This document shows, in pieces, positions 36,038-44,327 of a stretch of DNA of 64,000 bases. Source of the stretch: Campylobacter gracilis (GTDB lineage Bacteria > Campylobacterota > Campylobacteria > Campylobacterales > Campylobacteraceae). A model generated the notes under the pieces. It had not been told where the DNA came from, made no database searches, and was given only the letters and a program-made list of their open reading frames with translations. The position numbers were made by a program, and so were the translations under genes. The first letter of the stretch is position 1; every line of letters starts with the position of its first letter. The stretch is taken from positions 74,857-138,856 of the forward strand of contig NZ_JAHAFS010000004.1 in the NCBI RefSeq assembly GCF_018374135.1, written 5' to 3'.

Positions 36038-36258
36038 AAATTTTATGGGATTTTGAAATTTACGGACGGAATTTTCGCGAAATTTTGCAAGCTAAATTAC
36101 GACAGAATTTTGGAAATTTTAAAATTTATCGGATTTTATGTTTCGCACTATGAAATTTTACTTTAGCTTTAAAATTCCGCTACGATAAAATGCAAAATCC
36201 GCTTATGCTTTCAAATTTAGCCGAGAGGAGCTTTTAAATTTTATAGAATTTTGAAATT

Positions 36259-36867
36259 TTAAAATTTCGGCTCGTGCAGCATTTTAAGAGCCGGCGCGAG
36301 AGCGTCTGCAAAGCCTTTAAATTTTTCAAATTCCTCCACGCTAAACTCTGTGCTAAACTCCGCTCCCGCAGCACCGAAGCTTGCTTCATAAATAAAACCC
36401 GATTTTTTTAAAAAATGTTCAAATTTCGCCACCGCCGCAAACGGCACGAAAAATATGCACTTCTTACGCAGCACGAATTCCACTAGCTCTGCGGCGTCCG
36501 CAGCGGCGTCTATCGCGGCATTCGCGCTACTAGCGTATGCCCGCACTAGCCCGCCGGTACCCAGCTTGATGCCGCCGAAGTAGCGCACCACGAGCACGGC
36601 GGCATTAATGAGCTCGGCGCCGCGAAGTGCGTTTAGACACGGTGCGCCCGCGGTCGATTTGGGCTCGCCGTCGTCGCTTGAGTTTTCTACGATCTGCCCG
36701 GGCTCGTTCAGCGCGCGATACGCCCATACGATATGCCGCGCCTTGGGGTGTTGCTGCCGCAACTGCGCACGCAGCGCCTCAAAGCTCGCTATCGGCGCGA
36801 GATAGGCGATGAAGCTTGATTTTTTGATCTCCTGCGCGGCGCTGATCTCTTTTTCAATCGTTTTCAA
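36259..36867 (-). CDS. YigZ/IMPACT family protein
   Basis: A 202-aa protein with the two-domain YigZ architecture. The N-terminal domain (1-120) contains KSSFIAYLAPI, KARHIVWAYR, SSDDGEPKSTAGAP and VVRYFGGIKLGTGGLVRAY, all diagnostic. The C-terminal EF-G-IV-like domain occupies about 135-202. Eukaryotic IMPACT regulates Gcn2; the bacterial role is unclear. The start is TTG at 36867, preceded by AAAGGAAAG. It is divergent from galU. Confidence 0.87.
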   Translation of the reverse strand: MKTIEKEISAAQEIKKSSFIAYLAPIASFEALRAQLRQQHPKARHIVWAYRALNEPGQIVENSSDDGEPKSTAGAPCLNALRGAELINAAVLVVRYFGGIKLGTGGLVRAYASSANAAIDAAADAAELVEFVLRKKCIFFVPFAAVAKFEHFLKKSGFIYEASFGAAGAEFSTEFSVEEFEKFKGFADALAPALKMLHEPKF

Positions 36868-36901
36868 GGCTTTCCTTTGCGGAATTTTATCTTTTTTGCA
36901 T

Positions 36902-36907
36902 TATAAT
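36902..36907 (+). promoter_or_regulatory. -10 box of galU
   Basis: TATAAT 31 bp before the ATG at 36938; AAAGGAGC precedes the start. It lies upstream of the real galU start and excludes the longer reading frame from 36809. Confidence 0.6.
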
Positions 36908-36937
36908 AAAAGTTCAAAAAAAGATCAAAGGAGCTTC

Positions 36938-37774
36938 ATGATCCAGACTTGTTTATTTCCCGCGGCGGGCTACGGCACGCGCTTTTTGCCCGCGACCAAA
37001 TCACTACCAAAAGAGATGCTTCCGATCCTTACCAAGCCGCTCATTCACTACGGCGTGGACGAGGCGCTGGAGGCGGGCATGGACAATATGGCCTTCGTCA
37101 CGGGTCGCGGCAAACGCGCGCTGGAGGATTATTTTGACCGCAGCTACGAGCTGGAGGATCAAATTTCAGGCAGTAGCAAGGAGTATCTGCTCGACGAGAT
37201 CAGAGCGCTTATGAAGCGCTGCACCTTCTCTTTCACGCGCCAAGAGCAGATGAAGGGGCTCGGTAACGCGATTTATACGGGTAAAATTTTAATCCGCGAC
37301 GAGCCTTTCGGTGTGGTGCTTGCAGACGATCTATGCGTGAACGAAAACGGCGAGGGCGTGCTTGCGCAGATGGTTAAAATTTACGAAAAATACCGCTGCA
37401 GCGTCGTTGCGGTAATGGAGGTGCCGCCGCAAGACGTAAACAAATACGGCATCATCGCAGGAAAGAGTATCAGCGACGATCTGATAATGGTCTCGGATAT
37501 GATCGAAAAGCCCGAGGCTAGCGAGGCTCCGTCGAGCTTAGCCATCATCGGGCGCTACATCCTAACGCCTAATATTTTCGATCTCATCGAGCAGACGGCG
37601 CCGGGTAAAAACGGCGAGGTGCAGATCACTGACGCGCTTTTAAAACAGGCTCAAAACGGCGTGGTGATCGCGTATAAATTTAAAGGCACTCGCTTCGACT
37701 GCGGCTCGGTAAAAGGCTACGTGGAGGCGATCAAATATTTCTACGAGCGAGAATTCGGCGATGGTAAAAAATGA
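36938..37774 (+). CDS. galU: UTP-glucose-1-phosphate uridylyltransferase
   Basis: It makes UDP-glucose from UTP and glucose-1-phosphate for surface glycan and LOS synthesis. The 278-aa product opens MIQTCLFPAAGYGTRFLPATKSLPKEMLPI, the nucleotidyltransferase signature with the catalytic Lys. ADDLCVNENG (metal Asp region), MIEKPEASEAPSSLAIIGRYIL and GTRFDCGSVKGYVEA are conserved. ATG 36938 is set by AAAGGAGC. It overlaps pgi by 14 bp, the same galU-pgi pairing as in C. jejuni. Confidence 0.96.
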   Translation: MIQTCLFPAAGYGTRFLPATKSLPKEMLPILTKPLIHYGVDEALEAGMDNMAFVTGRGKRALEDYFDRSYELEDQISGSSKEYLLDEIRALMKRCTFSFTRQEQMKGLGNAIYTGKILIRDEPFGVVLADDLCVNENGEGVLAQMVKIYEKYRCSVVAVMEVPPQDVNKYGIIAGKSISDDLIMVSDMIEKPEASEAPSSLAIIGRYILTPNIFDLIEQTAPGKNGEVQITDALLKQAQNGVVIAYKFKGTRFDCGSVKGYVEAIKYFYEREFGDGKK

Positions 37775-39023
37775 GCTGTTTTTCCCGCCGGCAAAAGAGG
37801 GCGCGCTAGAAGAGGTAGCGGCAAAGATCCGCGCCGAATACGAAAGCGGCGAGGTAGGCTACTACCGCCTGCCGCAGCAAGGCGCAGACGAAATAGCGCG
37901 GGCGGAGGAATTTTTTAGCGCGCGAAGCTACGACGGGGTCGTGCTTTTGGGCATCGGGGGTTCCAGCGTTGGCGTGCGGGCGCTTTATGAGATGCTGCGT
38001 CCGCGCGTAAGAAAGAATTTGCGCTTTGAAATTTTAGATAATTTAGACGCTTTTAGCGTGCGTCACGCGCTCGAAGGACTAAATTTTGCTCGCACGATCT
38101 TTATCGTATCGTCCAAATCAGGCGGCACGATTGAGACGATCTCGCTTTTTAAGGTCGTTTTGCAGCGTTTTGGAATTTCAGATTTAAAGACGCTAGCAAA
38201 AAATTTCATCTTCATCACCGATGCAGGCTCGCCGCTGGATGTCTTCGCGCGCGAGCACGGCGCCTGCGTGATAAATATGCCCGCTAACGTAGGCGGTCGT
38301 TTTAGCGTGTTAAGTGCGGTAGGGCTAGTGCCCGCAGTTGGGCTAGGCCTTGATGCAAGCGCGATGCTACGCGGAGCTGCCGCCGCAAAAGAGCGGTATC
38401 TGGATGAAATTTTAGCAGGCGATCCCGCTAAAATCGCGGAGAATAAAATTCTACGAAAAGCCCATCACTACGCCACGCACAAAAGTGCGAAAATTAACGT
38501 CCTTTTTAGCTATGGCGATGCGCTGCGCGCATTGGGCGAGTGGTACGTGCAGCTATGGGCGGAAAGCCTAGGTAAAAAGATCGGCTTTAGCCGCGAGGGG
38601 CTTACTCCTGTGGGGCTTGTAGGCTCGCGCGATCAGCACAGCTTCCTTCAGCTCATAATGGACGGCGTAAAGGATAAGACCGTGACTTTCTTAAAGCTCA
38701 CGGACAACGGCACTGCGGATGCGGTGCCCGGTATCAGTCTGCAAGGTCTTGAGGGCTGTGACTTCGTAAACGGCATGCGACTGGATGAGGTGCTAAATCT
38801 TCAGTGCGATGCTACGCTGCAAGCCGTACTAAATGAGGGTATAAGCGTCGATCTCATCGAGGTTTCGCGGCTTAGTGAACAGAGCGTGGGCGAGCTATTT
38901 TACTACTTCGAGCTGCTAACCAGCGCTACTGGAGCGATACTGGGCGTCACCACTTACGATCAGCCGGGCGTCGAGGTAGGTAAGAGAATTTTAAAATCGC
39001 TAGTTTTGAAATCGCGAGATTAG
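37761..39023 (+). CDS. pgi: Glucose-6-phosphate isomerase
   Basis: It interconverts glucose-6-phosphate and fructose-6-phosphate; in Campylobacter, which lacks phosphofructokinase as a rule, it serves gluconeogenesis and sugar supply. The 420-aa protein is the compact form seen in epsilonproteobacteria (E. coli has 549). LLGIGGSSVGVRAL, SKSGGTIET, NVGGRFSVLSAVGL and SLGKKIGFSREGLTPVG are conserved SIS-domain blocks, and GSRDQHSFLQL is the C-terminal signature. Its start lies within galU, so translation is coupled. Confidence 0.94.
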   Translation: MVKNELFFPPAKEGALEEVAAKIRAEYESGEVGYYRLPQQGADEIARAEEFFSARSYDGVVLLGIGGSSVGVRALYEMLRPRVRKNLRFEILDNLDAFSVRHALEGLNFARTIFIVSSKSGGTIETISLFKVVLQRFGISDLKTLAKNFIFITDAGSPLDVFAREHGACVINMPANVGGRFSVLSAVGLVPAVGLGLDASAMLRGAAAAKERYLDEILAGDPAKIAENKILRKAHHYATHKSAKINVLFSYGDALRALGEWYVQLWAESLGKKIGFSREGLTPVGLVGSRDQHSFLQLIMDGVKDKTVTFLKLTDNGTADAVPGISLQGLEGCDFVNGMRLDEVLNLQCDATLQAVLNEGISVDLIEVSRLSEQSVGELFYYFELLTSATGAILGVTTYDQPGVEVGKRILKSLVLKSRD

Positions 39024-39257
39024 AATTTGCGGCGCTAGCTAGACGGAATTTCGCTGGGTCAAATTTTACTAAAGCCAGGCTCTACTCGCACCCTATTTTG
39101 CTTAGGCTAAATTTTAGAATTTTAAAATTGGCGCCGCGAAATTTTGATTTCGCGCTACGAGCATTTGGAATTTTTTCGCAAAATTTCACGGTAAAATTCC
39201 AAAATTGTACCGCGAGGCTTAAAAATTTTACGACTTGCGAGCGCACAAGGAGGCAAA

Positions 39258-39656
39258 ATGAAAATCACAGAAATCGATCACTTTGTACTAGTTACGGGCG
39301 ATCTGCAAAAATGCGTGGAATTTTACGAAGGAATTCTGGGGCTAGAGCACGTTTGCGAGGGCGACAAACACAGCCTGCGTTTCGGCTCCTCAAAGATCAA
39401 CATCCACACTCGCGCGGGCGAGTTCGCGCCGTTTGCGGCGCGTCCTAGCGCAGGCTCAGCGGACTTTTGCCTCATCTGCGAAGATCAAAGCGCACAGCAG
39501 CTCAAAACGGAGCTGGAAAGCAAAGGAGCGCAAATAGAGCTTGGCGTCGTACCTCGCAACGGCGCGCGCGGCGCTATGCAAAGTATCTATCTGCGCGATC
39601 CTGACGGCAATCTCGTAGAGCTCGGCGTATATGAAGGCAGCGATGATAGCGCGTAA
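39258..39656 (+). CDS. VOC-family (glyoxalase/dioxygenase fold) protein
   Basis: A 132-aa protein with a full VOC module: ITEIDHFVLVTGDLQKCVEFYEGILGLE (first beta-alpha unit with a metal-type His near residue 8) and YLRDPDGNLVELGVYE (the ending with Glu ligand). Family members are metal-dependent glyoxalases, dioxygenases or thiol transferases, or just binding proteins. A His in INIHTRAG supplies another possible ligand. AAGGAGG precedes the ATG at 39258. It stands alone after pgi. Confidence 0.85.
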   Translation: MKITEIDHFVLVTGDLQKCVEFYEGILGLEHVCEGDKHSLRFGSSKINIHTRAGEFAPFAARPSAGSADFCLICEDQSAQQLKTELESKGAQIELGVVPRNGARGAMQSIYLRDPDGNLVELGVYEGSDDSA

Positions 39657-39809
39657 ATTTTGAGATAAAATTTCAAGCGGAACGTTAAAATTTAAATTTT
39701 CTAAATTCTATCTTTCATTAAAGATCAATATTCTGCGGATTAAATTACTTATCCCTCGACATGCTAATTATGTATCGTTTATATATTTTTGAAACCTTAT
39801 CTTTTGTTT

Positions 39810-40529
39810 TTAGAATTTCATAAATTTGTTCATTTTATTCACTATTATTTTTGCGATATCATAAGGCGGTTTCCAAAATAAATATCCCTCTGCAATATCT
39901 ATATTTAGCGTATCCAAGAAATATTTTTGCAGCTTGCCAAACTCCTTTTTATTATTGATCGTAAATACTTCGGAATCGAAACCGTTGCATATCAGTAATT
40001 TATCACAAAGCAAGAACCTAGCGGTTCTTTCAAATAGAATATAGCAGAGAAATTTAATAATAGGCATAAGCGACAAGCCCATAATTATAAAAATAAACAT
40101 ATAAAATTTAAAGTTGTATAATGCCACGACGATCATTATAAATAAAACTAAAACACAAAATTCAATTTTCACATCAAAGGGCGCAAAATTGGGAATCATA
40201 TAAGCATATCTGTAAACGGAGATATTTTTTAACGCCATCTCTTTTTCGCATTTTGTTTTATTTTTAAATTCTATTTTGTCCTTCATAAAGGTTATCGTTT
40301 TTTTGCTATTTATAAAGTTTGCCGCGTATATAAGGAAAAATGCGGTGCCATAACCTAGTAATATTTTCATATAAAACCTAAATTTATACTCGCCGTCCAA
40401 ATTCTGTATCAAAGAACAAATTAACAAAATTCCAAGAGCTATCAGCCAAAACAGATCGTCTAGCTTTTTTATAACTATCGGCTCTTTGTCGTAATCTCTA
40501 ACCCTAGCTTCTTTGTTTCTTGCATCCAT
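39810..40529 (-). CDS. RDYDKEP-family membrane protein, short form
   Basis: A 239-aa membrane protein of unknown function, 12 bp downstream of the repeat-bearing 370-aa gene and related to it. It begins MDARNKEARVRDYDKEPIVIKK, so it keeps the RDYDKEP motif but lacks the pentapeptide repeat. Two hydrophobic hairpins (about 27-72 and 122-165) flank a polar beta-like segment (FMKDKIEFKNK). The C-terminal domain (about 172-239) includes KKEFGKLQKYFLDTLNIDI, matched in both paralogs. The pattern of paired TMs and a small beta domain recalls bacterial PH-like membrane proteins, but this is weak. Confidence 0.65.
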   Translation of the reverse strand: MDARNKEARVRDYDKEPIVIKKLDDLFWLIALGILLICSLIQNLDGEYKFRFYMKILLGYGTAFFLIYAANFINSKKTITFMKDKIEFKNKTKCEKEMALKNISVYRYAYMIPNFAPFDVKIEFCVLVLFIMIVVALYNFKFYMFIFIIMGLSLMPIIKFLCYILFERTARFLLCDKLLICNGFDSEVFTINNKKEFGKLQKYFLDTLNIDIAEGYLFWKPPYDIAKIIVNKMNKFMKF

Positions 40530-40540
40530 AACCGCCCGCT

Positions 40541-41653
40541 TTAGCTAAGATAATATTTTTCTATTTTATCAATATCGATATGTTTTCTAATCAAAAACCA
40601 TTCTTTTATCTCGTTTAGCCTTTCCGCACCATATACGCAAACTAAATAATTTTTTGCCGATAAAATAGAGCTTAAATAATAAGTATTTTCCTGCTCATAG
40701 TACGGATAATCCACTACGATTGCAGAAAAGAATGAAAAATTCTTAAAATTGCCTACAATTAAAAAGTGAAAAAATATTTTCAAAAAGATTGCAGAAAGTA
40801 TTGAAAAAATGAAGAATAATAAAATTTGCGATGATAGAAACGATAGTGCTGCAATAGAAAAAATTATAATAATATTATAAATGAGGCGACGAATCTTATC
40901 ATCGTTGCAATACCCCCAAAATGGTCTGCTTATCACATAATTTAAATGAATATTGTTCGTCCTTCTCTCAAGCTCGCCGTTGTTATAGAAATCTATAGAA
41001 TTATTCATAAAGTAGATTTTGCAATTATTATTGCTTACACAGCTGTTATAAATAAGTCTCAATACTATCGCTATAAAAATTCCAAATATAACGCTAGAGC
41101 TTATTTCCATCATCGATATATGGCGTTTTGGAAAAATTAAATCCCATATGCTTAGAATATATCCGCCCAAAATCATAGGCGCGTATAAAAATGTAATTGT
41201 AGATATTAGTAGCCTCTCATAATTTTTTACTATTATTGGCTCTTTGTCGTAATCCCTTGCTTTAGAATTCTGCGGTAAGGCGCCGCTATCATCTGAGATA
41301 GAATTTTGCGGCTCTGCGCTGTTTTCACAGGCAGAATTCTGAGCCGCTTCGGCTTCTAATTCGGCTTTTAAATTTAAAGCGCCAGGATCGGAATTTATGG
41401 TTTCAGAATTTGAAGCTTCGGAATTTGAAGATTTATAATTCAGGGATTTAGAATTTAAGATTTCGGAATTCGGAGGTTCAGAATTCATGAATTCAAAATT
41501 CGAAACTTCAAAATTAGAGGCTTCGGAATTCTGGATTTCAGAATTCGGGACTTTAAAATTTTCGCCGTTAGAATTTTGTACCAAGCCCAGCTTCGGCTCT
41601 TGATGCCGCTTTTGTAGTAGCCTTTTTAATTCCTCAAGCCTGCCTTGATCCAT
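40541..41653 (-). CDS. RDYDKEP-family membrane protein with Asn-centred pentapeptide repeats
   Basis: A 370-aa protein of unknown function. The N-terminus MDQGRLEELKRLLQKRHQ is amphipathic helix. Residues about 36-90 are eleven tandem pentapeptides of form N-[SFY]-[EK]-x-x, encoded by a 15-bp DNA repeat rich in GAATTC. A polar stretch with RDYDKEPIIVK near 135-145 leads to two TM pairs (about 150-175, 185-205 and 260-300) and a C-terminal domain with AERLNEIKEWFLIRKHIDI. AAAGGCAGC precedes the ATG. A close copy of its first 240 codons lies at 50369. It is AT-rich and followed by the short paralog. Confidence 0.7.
   Translation of the reverse strand: MDQGRLEELKRLLQKRHQEPKLGLVQNSNGENFKVPNSEIQNSEASNFEVSNFEFMNSEPPNSEILNSKSLNYKSSNSEASNSETINSDPGALNLKAELEAEAAQNSACENSAEPQNSISDDSGALPQNSKARDYDKEPIIVKNYERLLISTITFLYAPMILGGYILSIWDLIFPKRHISMMEISSSVIFGIFIAIVLRLIYNSCVSNNNCKIYFMNNSIDFYNNGELERRTNNIHLNYVISRPFWGYCNDDKIRRLIYNIIIIFSIAALSFLSSQILLFFIFSILSAIFLKIFFHFLIVGNFKNFSFFSAIVVDYPYYEQENTYYLSSILSAKNYLVCVYGAERLNEIKEWFLIRKHIDIDKIEKYYLS
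41360..41580. repeat. 15-bp coding repeat inside the 370-aa gene
   Basis: Imperfect 15-bp units containing AATTC or AAATT followed by a Glu/Lys codon (read on the minus strand as AATTCCGAA or AATTTTGAA) repeat about eleven times. They encode the N-[SFY]-[EK]-x-x pentapeptides. A homologous array is at 50470-50665. Confidence 0.65.
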
Positions 41654-41753
41654 TTTTGCTGCCTTTAAATTTTGGACGCGCCATTTTATACCCTCGCCGC
41701 TTAAAGCTCAGTAAATTTTACCGCTCGCCCGCTGTGCGCCGTTTGATCAAAAT

Positions 41754-42812
41754 TTAGCCCTCGTATCTTTGTAGCGATTTTTTATATGTTTTCGCGGCAG
41801 CGCAGCCCGCGCTCAGATATGCCTCAAACTCCTCGCTAGTAAGCCTGCGCGGCTCATTCGCAAGCCTCGCCGCAGCCGCTGTACCCGTCGCACAGCTAGC
41901 GCTTGTACCGAAATTCACTTCATTTGCGATCTCACCTCGTCGGATTCGGTTGCTAAAGCCCGCTGCATGCGTTATTTGCGGCACACGCTTTAAAGAGAAG
42001 TTTAAATTTTGCGTTTGCAGATTTAAAATTTTACCCATGCATTTGCGCGGACCCGCGATAAAATCGCCGTTTTGTATAAGCGTGGCAACGGCAGAGCCGA
42101 GCTGGCCGCTCTCCGCCAAGCCGTGCAAGCCGCCTGCCGAGCCGGGTAAGTAGCCCGTCAAACCCGATAAGCCGCCCGCCAAAAGCTCTGCGCCGCTTAG
42201 GACGCGCAGGCTTCGCACCAAAATCCCGCCGCCACTTTGCGGGACGCTGCGAAACGAAATGTCAAAGCCGAAATTGTGAAAAAATATCTCGCCCGCCCGC
42301 GATATGCGCTTGTAGGTGTTGCGATCCGCGCCCGTGAAATACGCCTCGATCTCCGCGAAGGCGAATTCCGCGCCGCTTACGCAAAGCACATAGTTTTGCA
42401 GCAGATCGCGCATGAAATTTTGTATCTTTGCCTGTGCTCGCTCGGCGTCGAACTGAGCCTGCGGCGGCTCATCACCGAACGCAAGCGCTTGTCTGACGCC
42501 CGGCTCCGACTGCGATGGACGGACGTTAAATTTTAAGTGTGCTTGCTCCGTATCAAGACGCACTTGCTCGGCATCAAACGGCGGCTCGGCATTAAATTTT
42601 AAAATTTCAGCTTGCTGCGCGCCGTTAGAATATGACTGTCCGTCGCAAAATTCCGCGCCGTCTTGTGATTTTAAAGGCTTGTCGCCGCTCCCGTCTCTCG
42701 CGCTTCCTGCAAGTTTATGATTTTTTGAAGCAAGCTTTGAGCCCGCCGAAATTCCAAACTCCGCTGCGTCGATTTTTGAGAAAAATTTTTCTAAATTTTC
42801 ATCGCCCAGCAT
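41754..42812 (-). CDS. Uncharacterised protein with low-complexity N-terminal half
   Basis: A 352-aa protein. The first 115 residues are low complexity (Ala, Gln, Glu, Pro with repeated FDAEQ/FDAER and LKFN words). The C-terminal 230 look globular: GAEFAFAEIEAYFTGADRNTYKR, then FHNFGFDISFRS and GGGILVRSLRVLSGAELLAGG. This order of a conserved Glu near the strand and a GGILVRS block resembles methylpurine-DNA-glycosylase-like proteins of uncertain activity; I hold this weakly. It overlaps the 167-aa gene by 14 bp and GGAAGAG precedes the start, so both are real and coupled. Confidence 0.55.
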   Translation of the reverse strand: MLGDENLEKFFSKIDAAEFGISAGSKLASKNHKLAGSARDGSGDKPLKSQDGAEFCDGQSYSNGAQQAEILKFNAEPPFDAEQVRLDTEQAHLKFNVRPSQSEPGVRQALAFGDEPPQAQFDAERAQAKIQNFMRDLLQNYVLCVSGAEFAFAEIEAYFTGADRNTYKRISRAGEIFFHNFGFDISFRSVPQSGGGILVRSLRVLSGAELLAGGLSGLTGYLPGSAGGLHGLAESGQLGSAVATLIQNGDFIAGPRKCMGKILNLQTQNLNFSLKRVPQITHAAGFSNRIRRGEIANEVNFGTSASCATGTAAAARLANEPRRLTSEEFEAYLSAGCAAAKTYKKSLQRYEG

Positions 42813-43302
42813 TTTGCTCTTCCGTAGAATTTCCTTCGTGCTTTATCGAGCTCGCCTTGTTGCCCATAGTGTCGGATTCGCCGTTGTTTGCCTCGACGCG
42901 CGTTAAATTTCCGCCGTCCGTTGCGTTCGTATCGTCTCGCGCTAAATTACCGCCGCTACTTGTCGTATTTGTTTCGCCGCCTTTAAAATTTGGAGCTTCG
43001 CAACGATCTACACCTAAACGCTCGAAATAATATCTTTCTCGCTCACCCAAGCTTTCCACTTCCTTTTTGCATGTGCGCTTGATATACGCCTCGTGCGGAT
43101 ATCTTAGCCGATTTGCCGCATATATATTACCCGCGTCCGCGCGCTTTATCAGCTTGGCGATGCAAGCGTCATCCTCTTCGTCGTGCCTGCCTGAAAAAAA
43201 TTCTCTCGCGCTACAATACCCGCCGCTACCGCTTACAAACGCGGCATAAATAATAATAAGCGCCACAGCTAGCACAAAAACATGACTTTTACCGATTTTC
43301 AA
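42799..43302 (-). CDS. Exported or membrane-anchored protein with low-complexity tail
   Basis: A 167-aa protein beginning with TTG at 43302 after AAGGAGACGAGC. One hydrophobic segment (about 7-25) is a signal peptide or anchor. A central region has four Cys spread in CSAREFF, CIAKLIKRAD, CKKEVES and DRCEAP with helices between, somewhat like Sel1-type helical repeats. The last 60 residues are low complexity (Asn, Thr, Gly, Glu). It overlaps the SDR gene upstream by 14 bp and the 352-aa gene downstream by 14 bp, forming a tight three-gene set. Function unknown. Confidence 0.6.
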   Translation of the reverse strand: MKIGKSHVFVLAVALIIIYAAFVSGSGGYCSAREFFSGRHDEEDDACIAKLIKRADAGNIYAANRLRYPHEAYIKRTCKKEVESLGERERYYFERLGVDRCEAPNFKGGETNTTSSGGNLARDDTNATDGGNLTRVEANNGESDTMGNKASSIKHEGNSTEEQNAGR

Positions 43303-43957
43303 GCTCGTCTCCTTCGCGATTAAATTTTGATTTTTTCCGCAGATTTACGATTTGCGGACGGATCGTAAACTCGCTTACATTGGACTTCGTGCGCAGAATT
43401 TGCAGCGTAAAATTTGCGATCTCTCCCGCGTCCACGAAGCTCGCCTCATCATCTGCAGGCTCGAAGCTCAAATCCTCGTAAAACGGCGTTTTGGTGATGT
43501 CAGGGTTGATGCAGCTTACTCTGATCTGCTTGCGCGCCTCCTCGAAAAGACAGAGCAGAAACGCCCGCAGCCCCGCCTTGCTCGCGCTATAAACCGCGCT
43601 AAAGCGGCTCGCCCGCAGCGCCTCGATCGAGCTAATGCCGATGATATGGGCGCGGTTGCGCTTTAAATTCGGCAAAAGCGCGCGCGTAATGATGATGTTT
43701 GCGGCAAGATTTACGTTTAAAATTTTTAAAATTTCGCTCTCGCTCATCGCCTCAAGCGGCGCAAATTTCGCCGTACCCGCGCATAAAATCAGCGCGTCAA
43801 TCTCACACGCTACGGCTAGCGCGCAGCACTCCTTCGCTAGCGCGTCCGTATCCTCAAAGCGCGAGGCTAGCGTTAAAATTTCATAGCCGTTTTGTCGCAA
43901 AAGCTCCGCAACCGCGCTGCCGATACCGCCGCTTGCGCCCGTGATCAATGCTTTCAT
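43289..43957 (-). CDS. Short-chain dehydrogenase/reductase
   Basis: A 222-aa NAD(P)-dependent SDR. TGASGGIGSAV (residues 6-16) is the cofactor loop, LILCAGTAKF the NAG-type motif, GISSIEAL holds the catalytic Ser and YSASKAGLRAF the Tyr-x3-Lys pair. The substrate is not defined. TAAAGGAGAAAAG before ATG 43957 is a strong ribosome binding site. It heads the three-gene minus-strand set ending at 41754. Confidence 0.88.
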   Translation of the reverse strand: MKALITGASGGIGSAVAELLRQNGYEILTLASRFEDTDALAKECCALAVACEIDALILCAGTAKFAPLEAMSESEILKILNVNLAANIIITRALLPNLKRNRAHIIGISSIEALRASRFSAVYSASKAGLRAFLLCLFEEARKQIRVSCINPDITKTPFYEDLSFEPADDEASFVDAGEIANFTLQILRTKSNVSEFTIRPQIVNLRKKSKFNREGDELENR

Positions 43958-44327
43958 CTTTTCTCCTTTAAATTTTCATGCCGCTTCGGCGCGTTAAATT
44001 TCGCGCACCGAGTAAATTTTCCTACGCTAAAATTTTCTTTGTTCGCGCCGTATCTGCCACTAAATTTGTGCAACTTAAACAATCCGCACCGCGACCTGCG
44101 CCGGGTAAAATTTTAAATTTAGCCCGCGGGCGTTTTGCTGCGCCGCCGCTTTGTAAAATTTCATCGACGCTCGCTGTGCCCGCCCCGCACGATTTATAAA
44201 ATTTAATTTTATAAAGCCGGGCGTGCCGCTAAATTTTAATCGCTCGCTCGCCGCTAAATTTCACGCCGTATTCTCAGTGCCGCATGCGAGCCGATACAGG
44301 CCGCGACATCTGCGACAAACAGCGCGT
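43958..44327. other. Non-coding spacer between the SPL-like and SDR genes
   Basis: About 370 bp of GC-rich islands and AAATTT words. Several short frames (70-118 aa) exist but have no ribosome binding site. Nothing else was recognised. Confidence 0.45.

Noticed and set aside
36809..36937. 43-codon extension of galU
   Set aside because: It runs through the divergent yigZ-like gene and the galU promoter.
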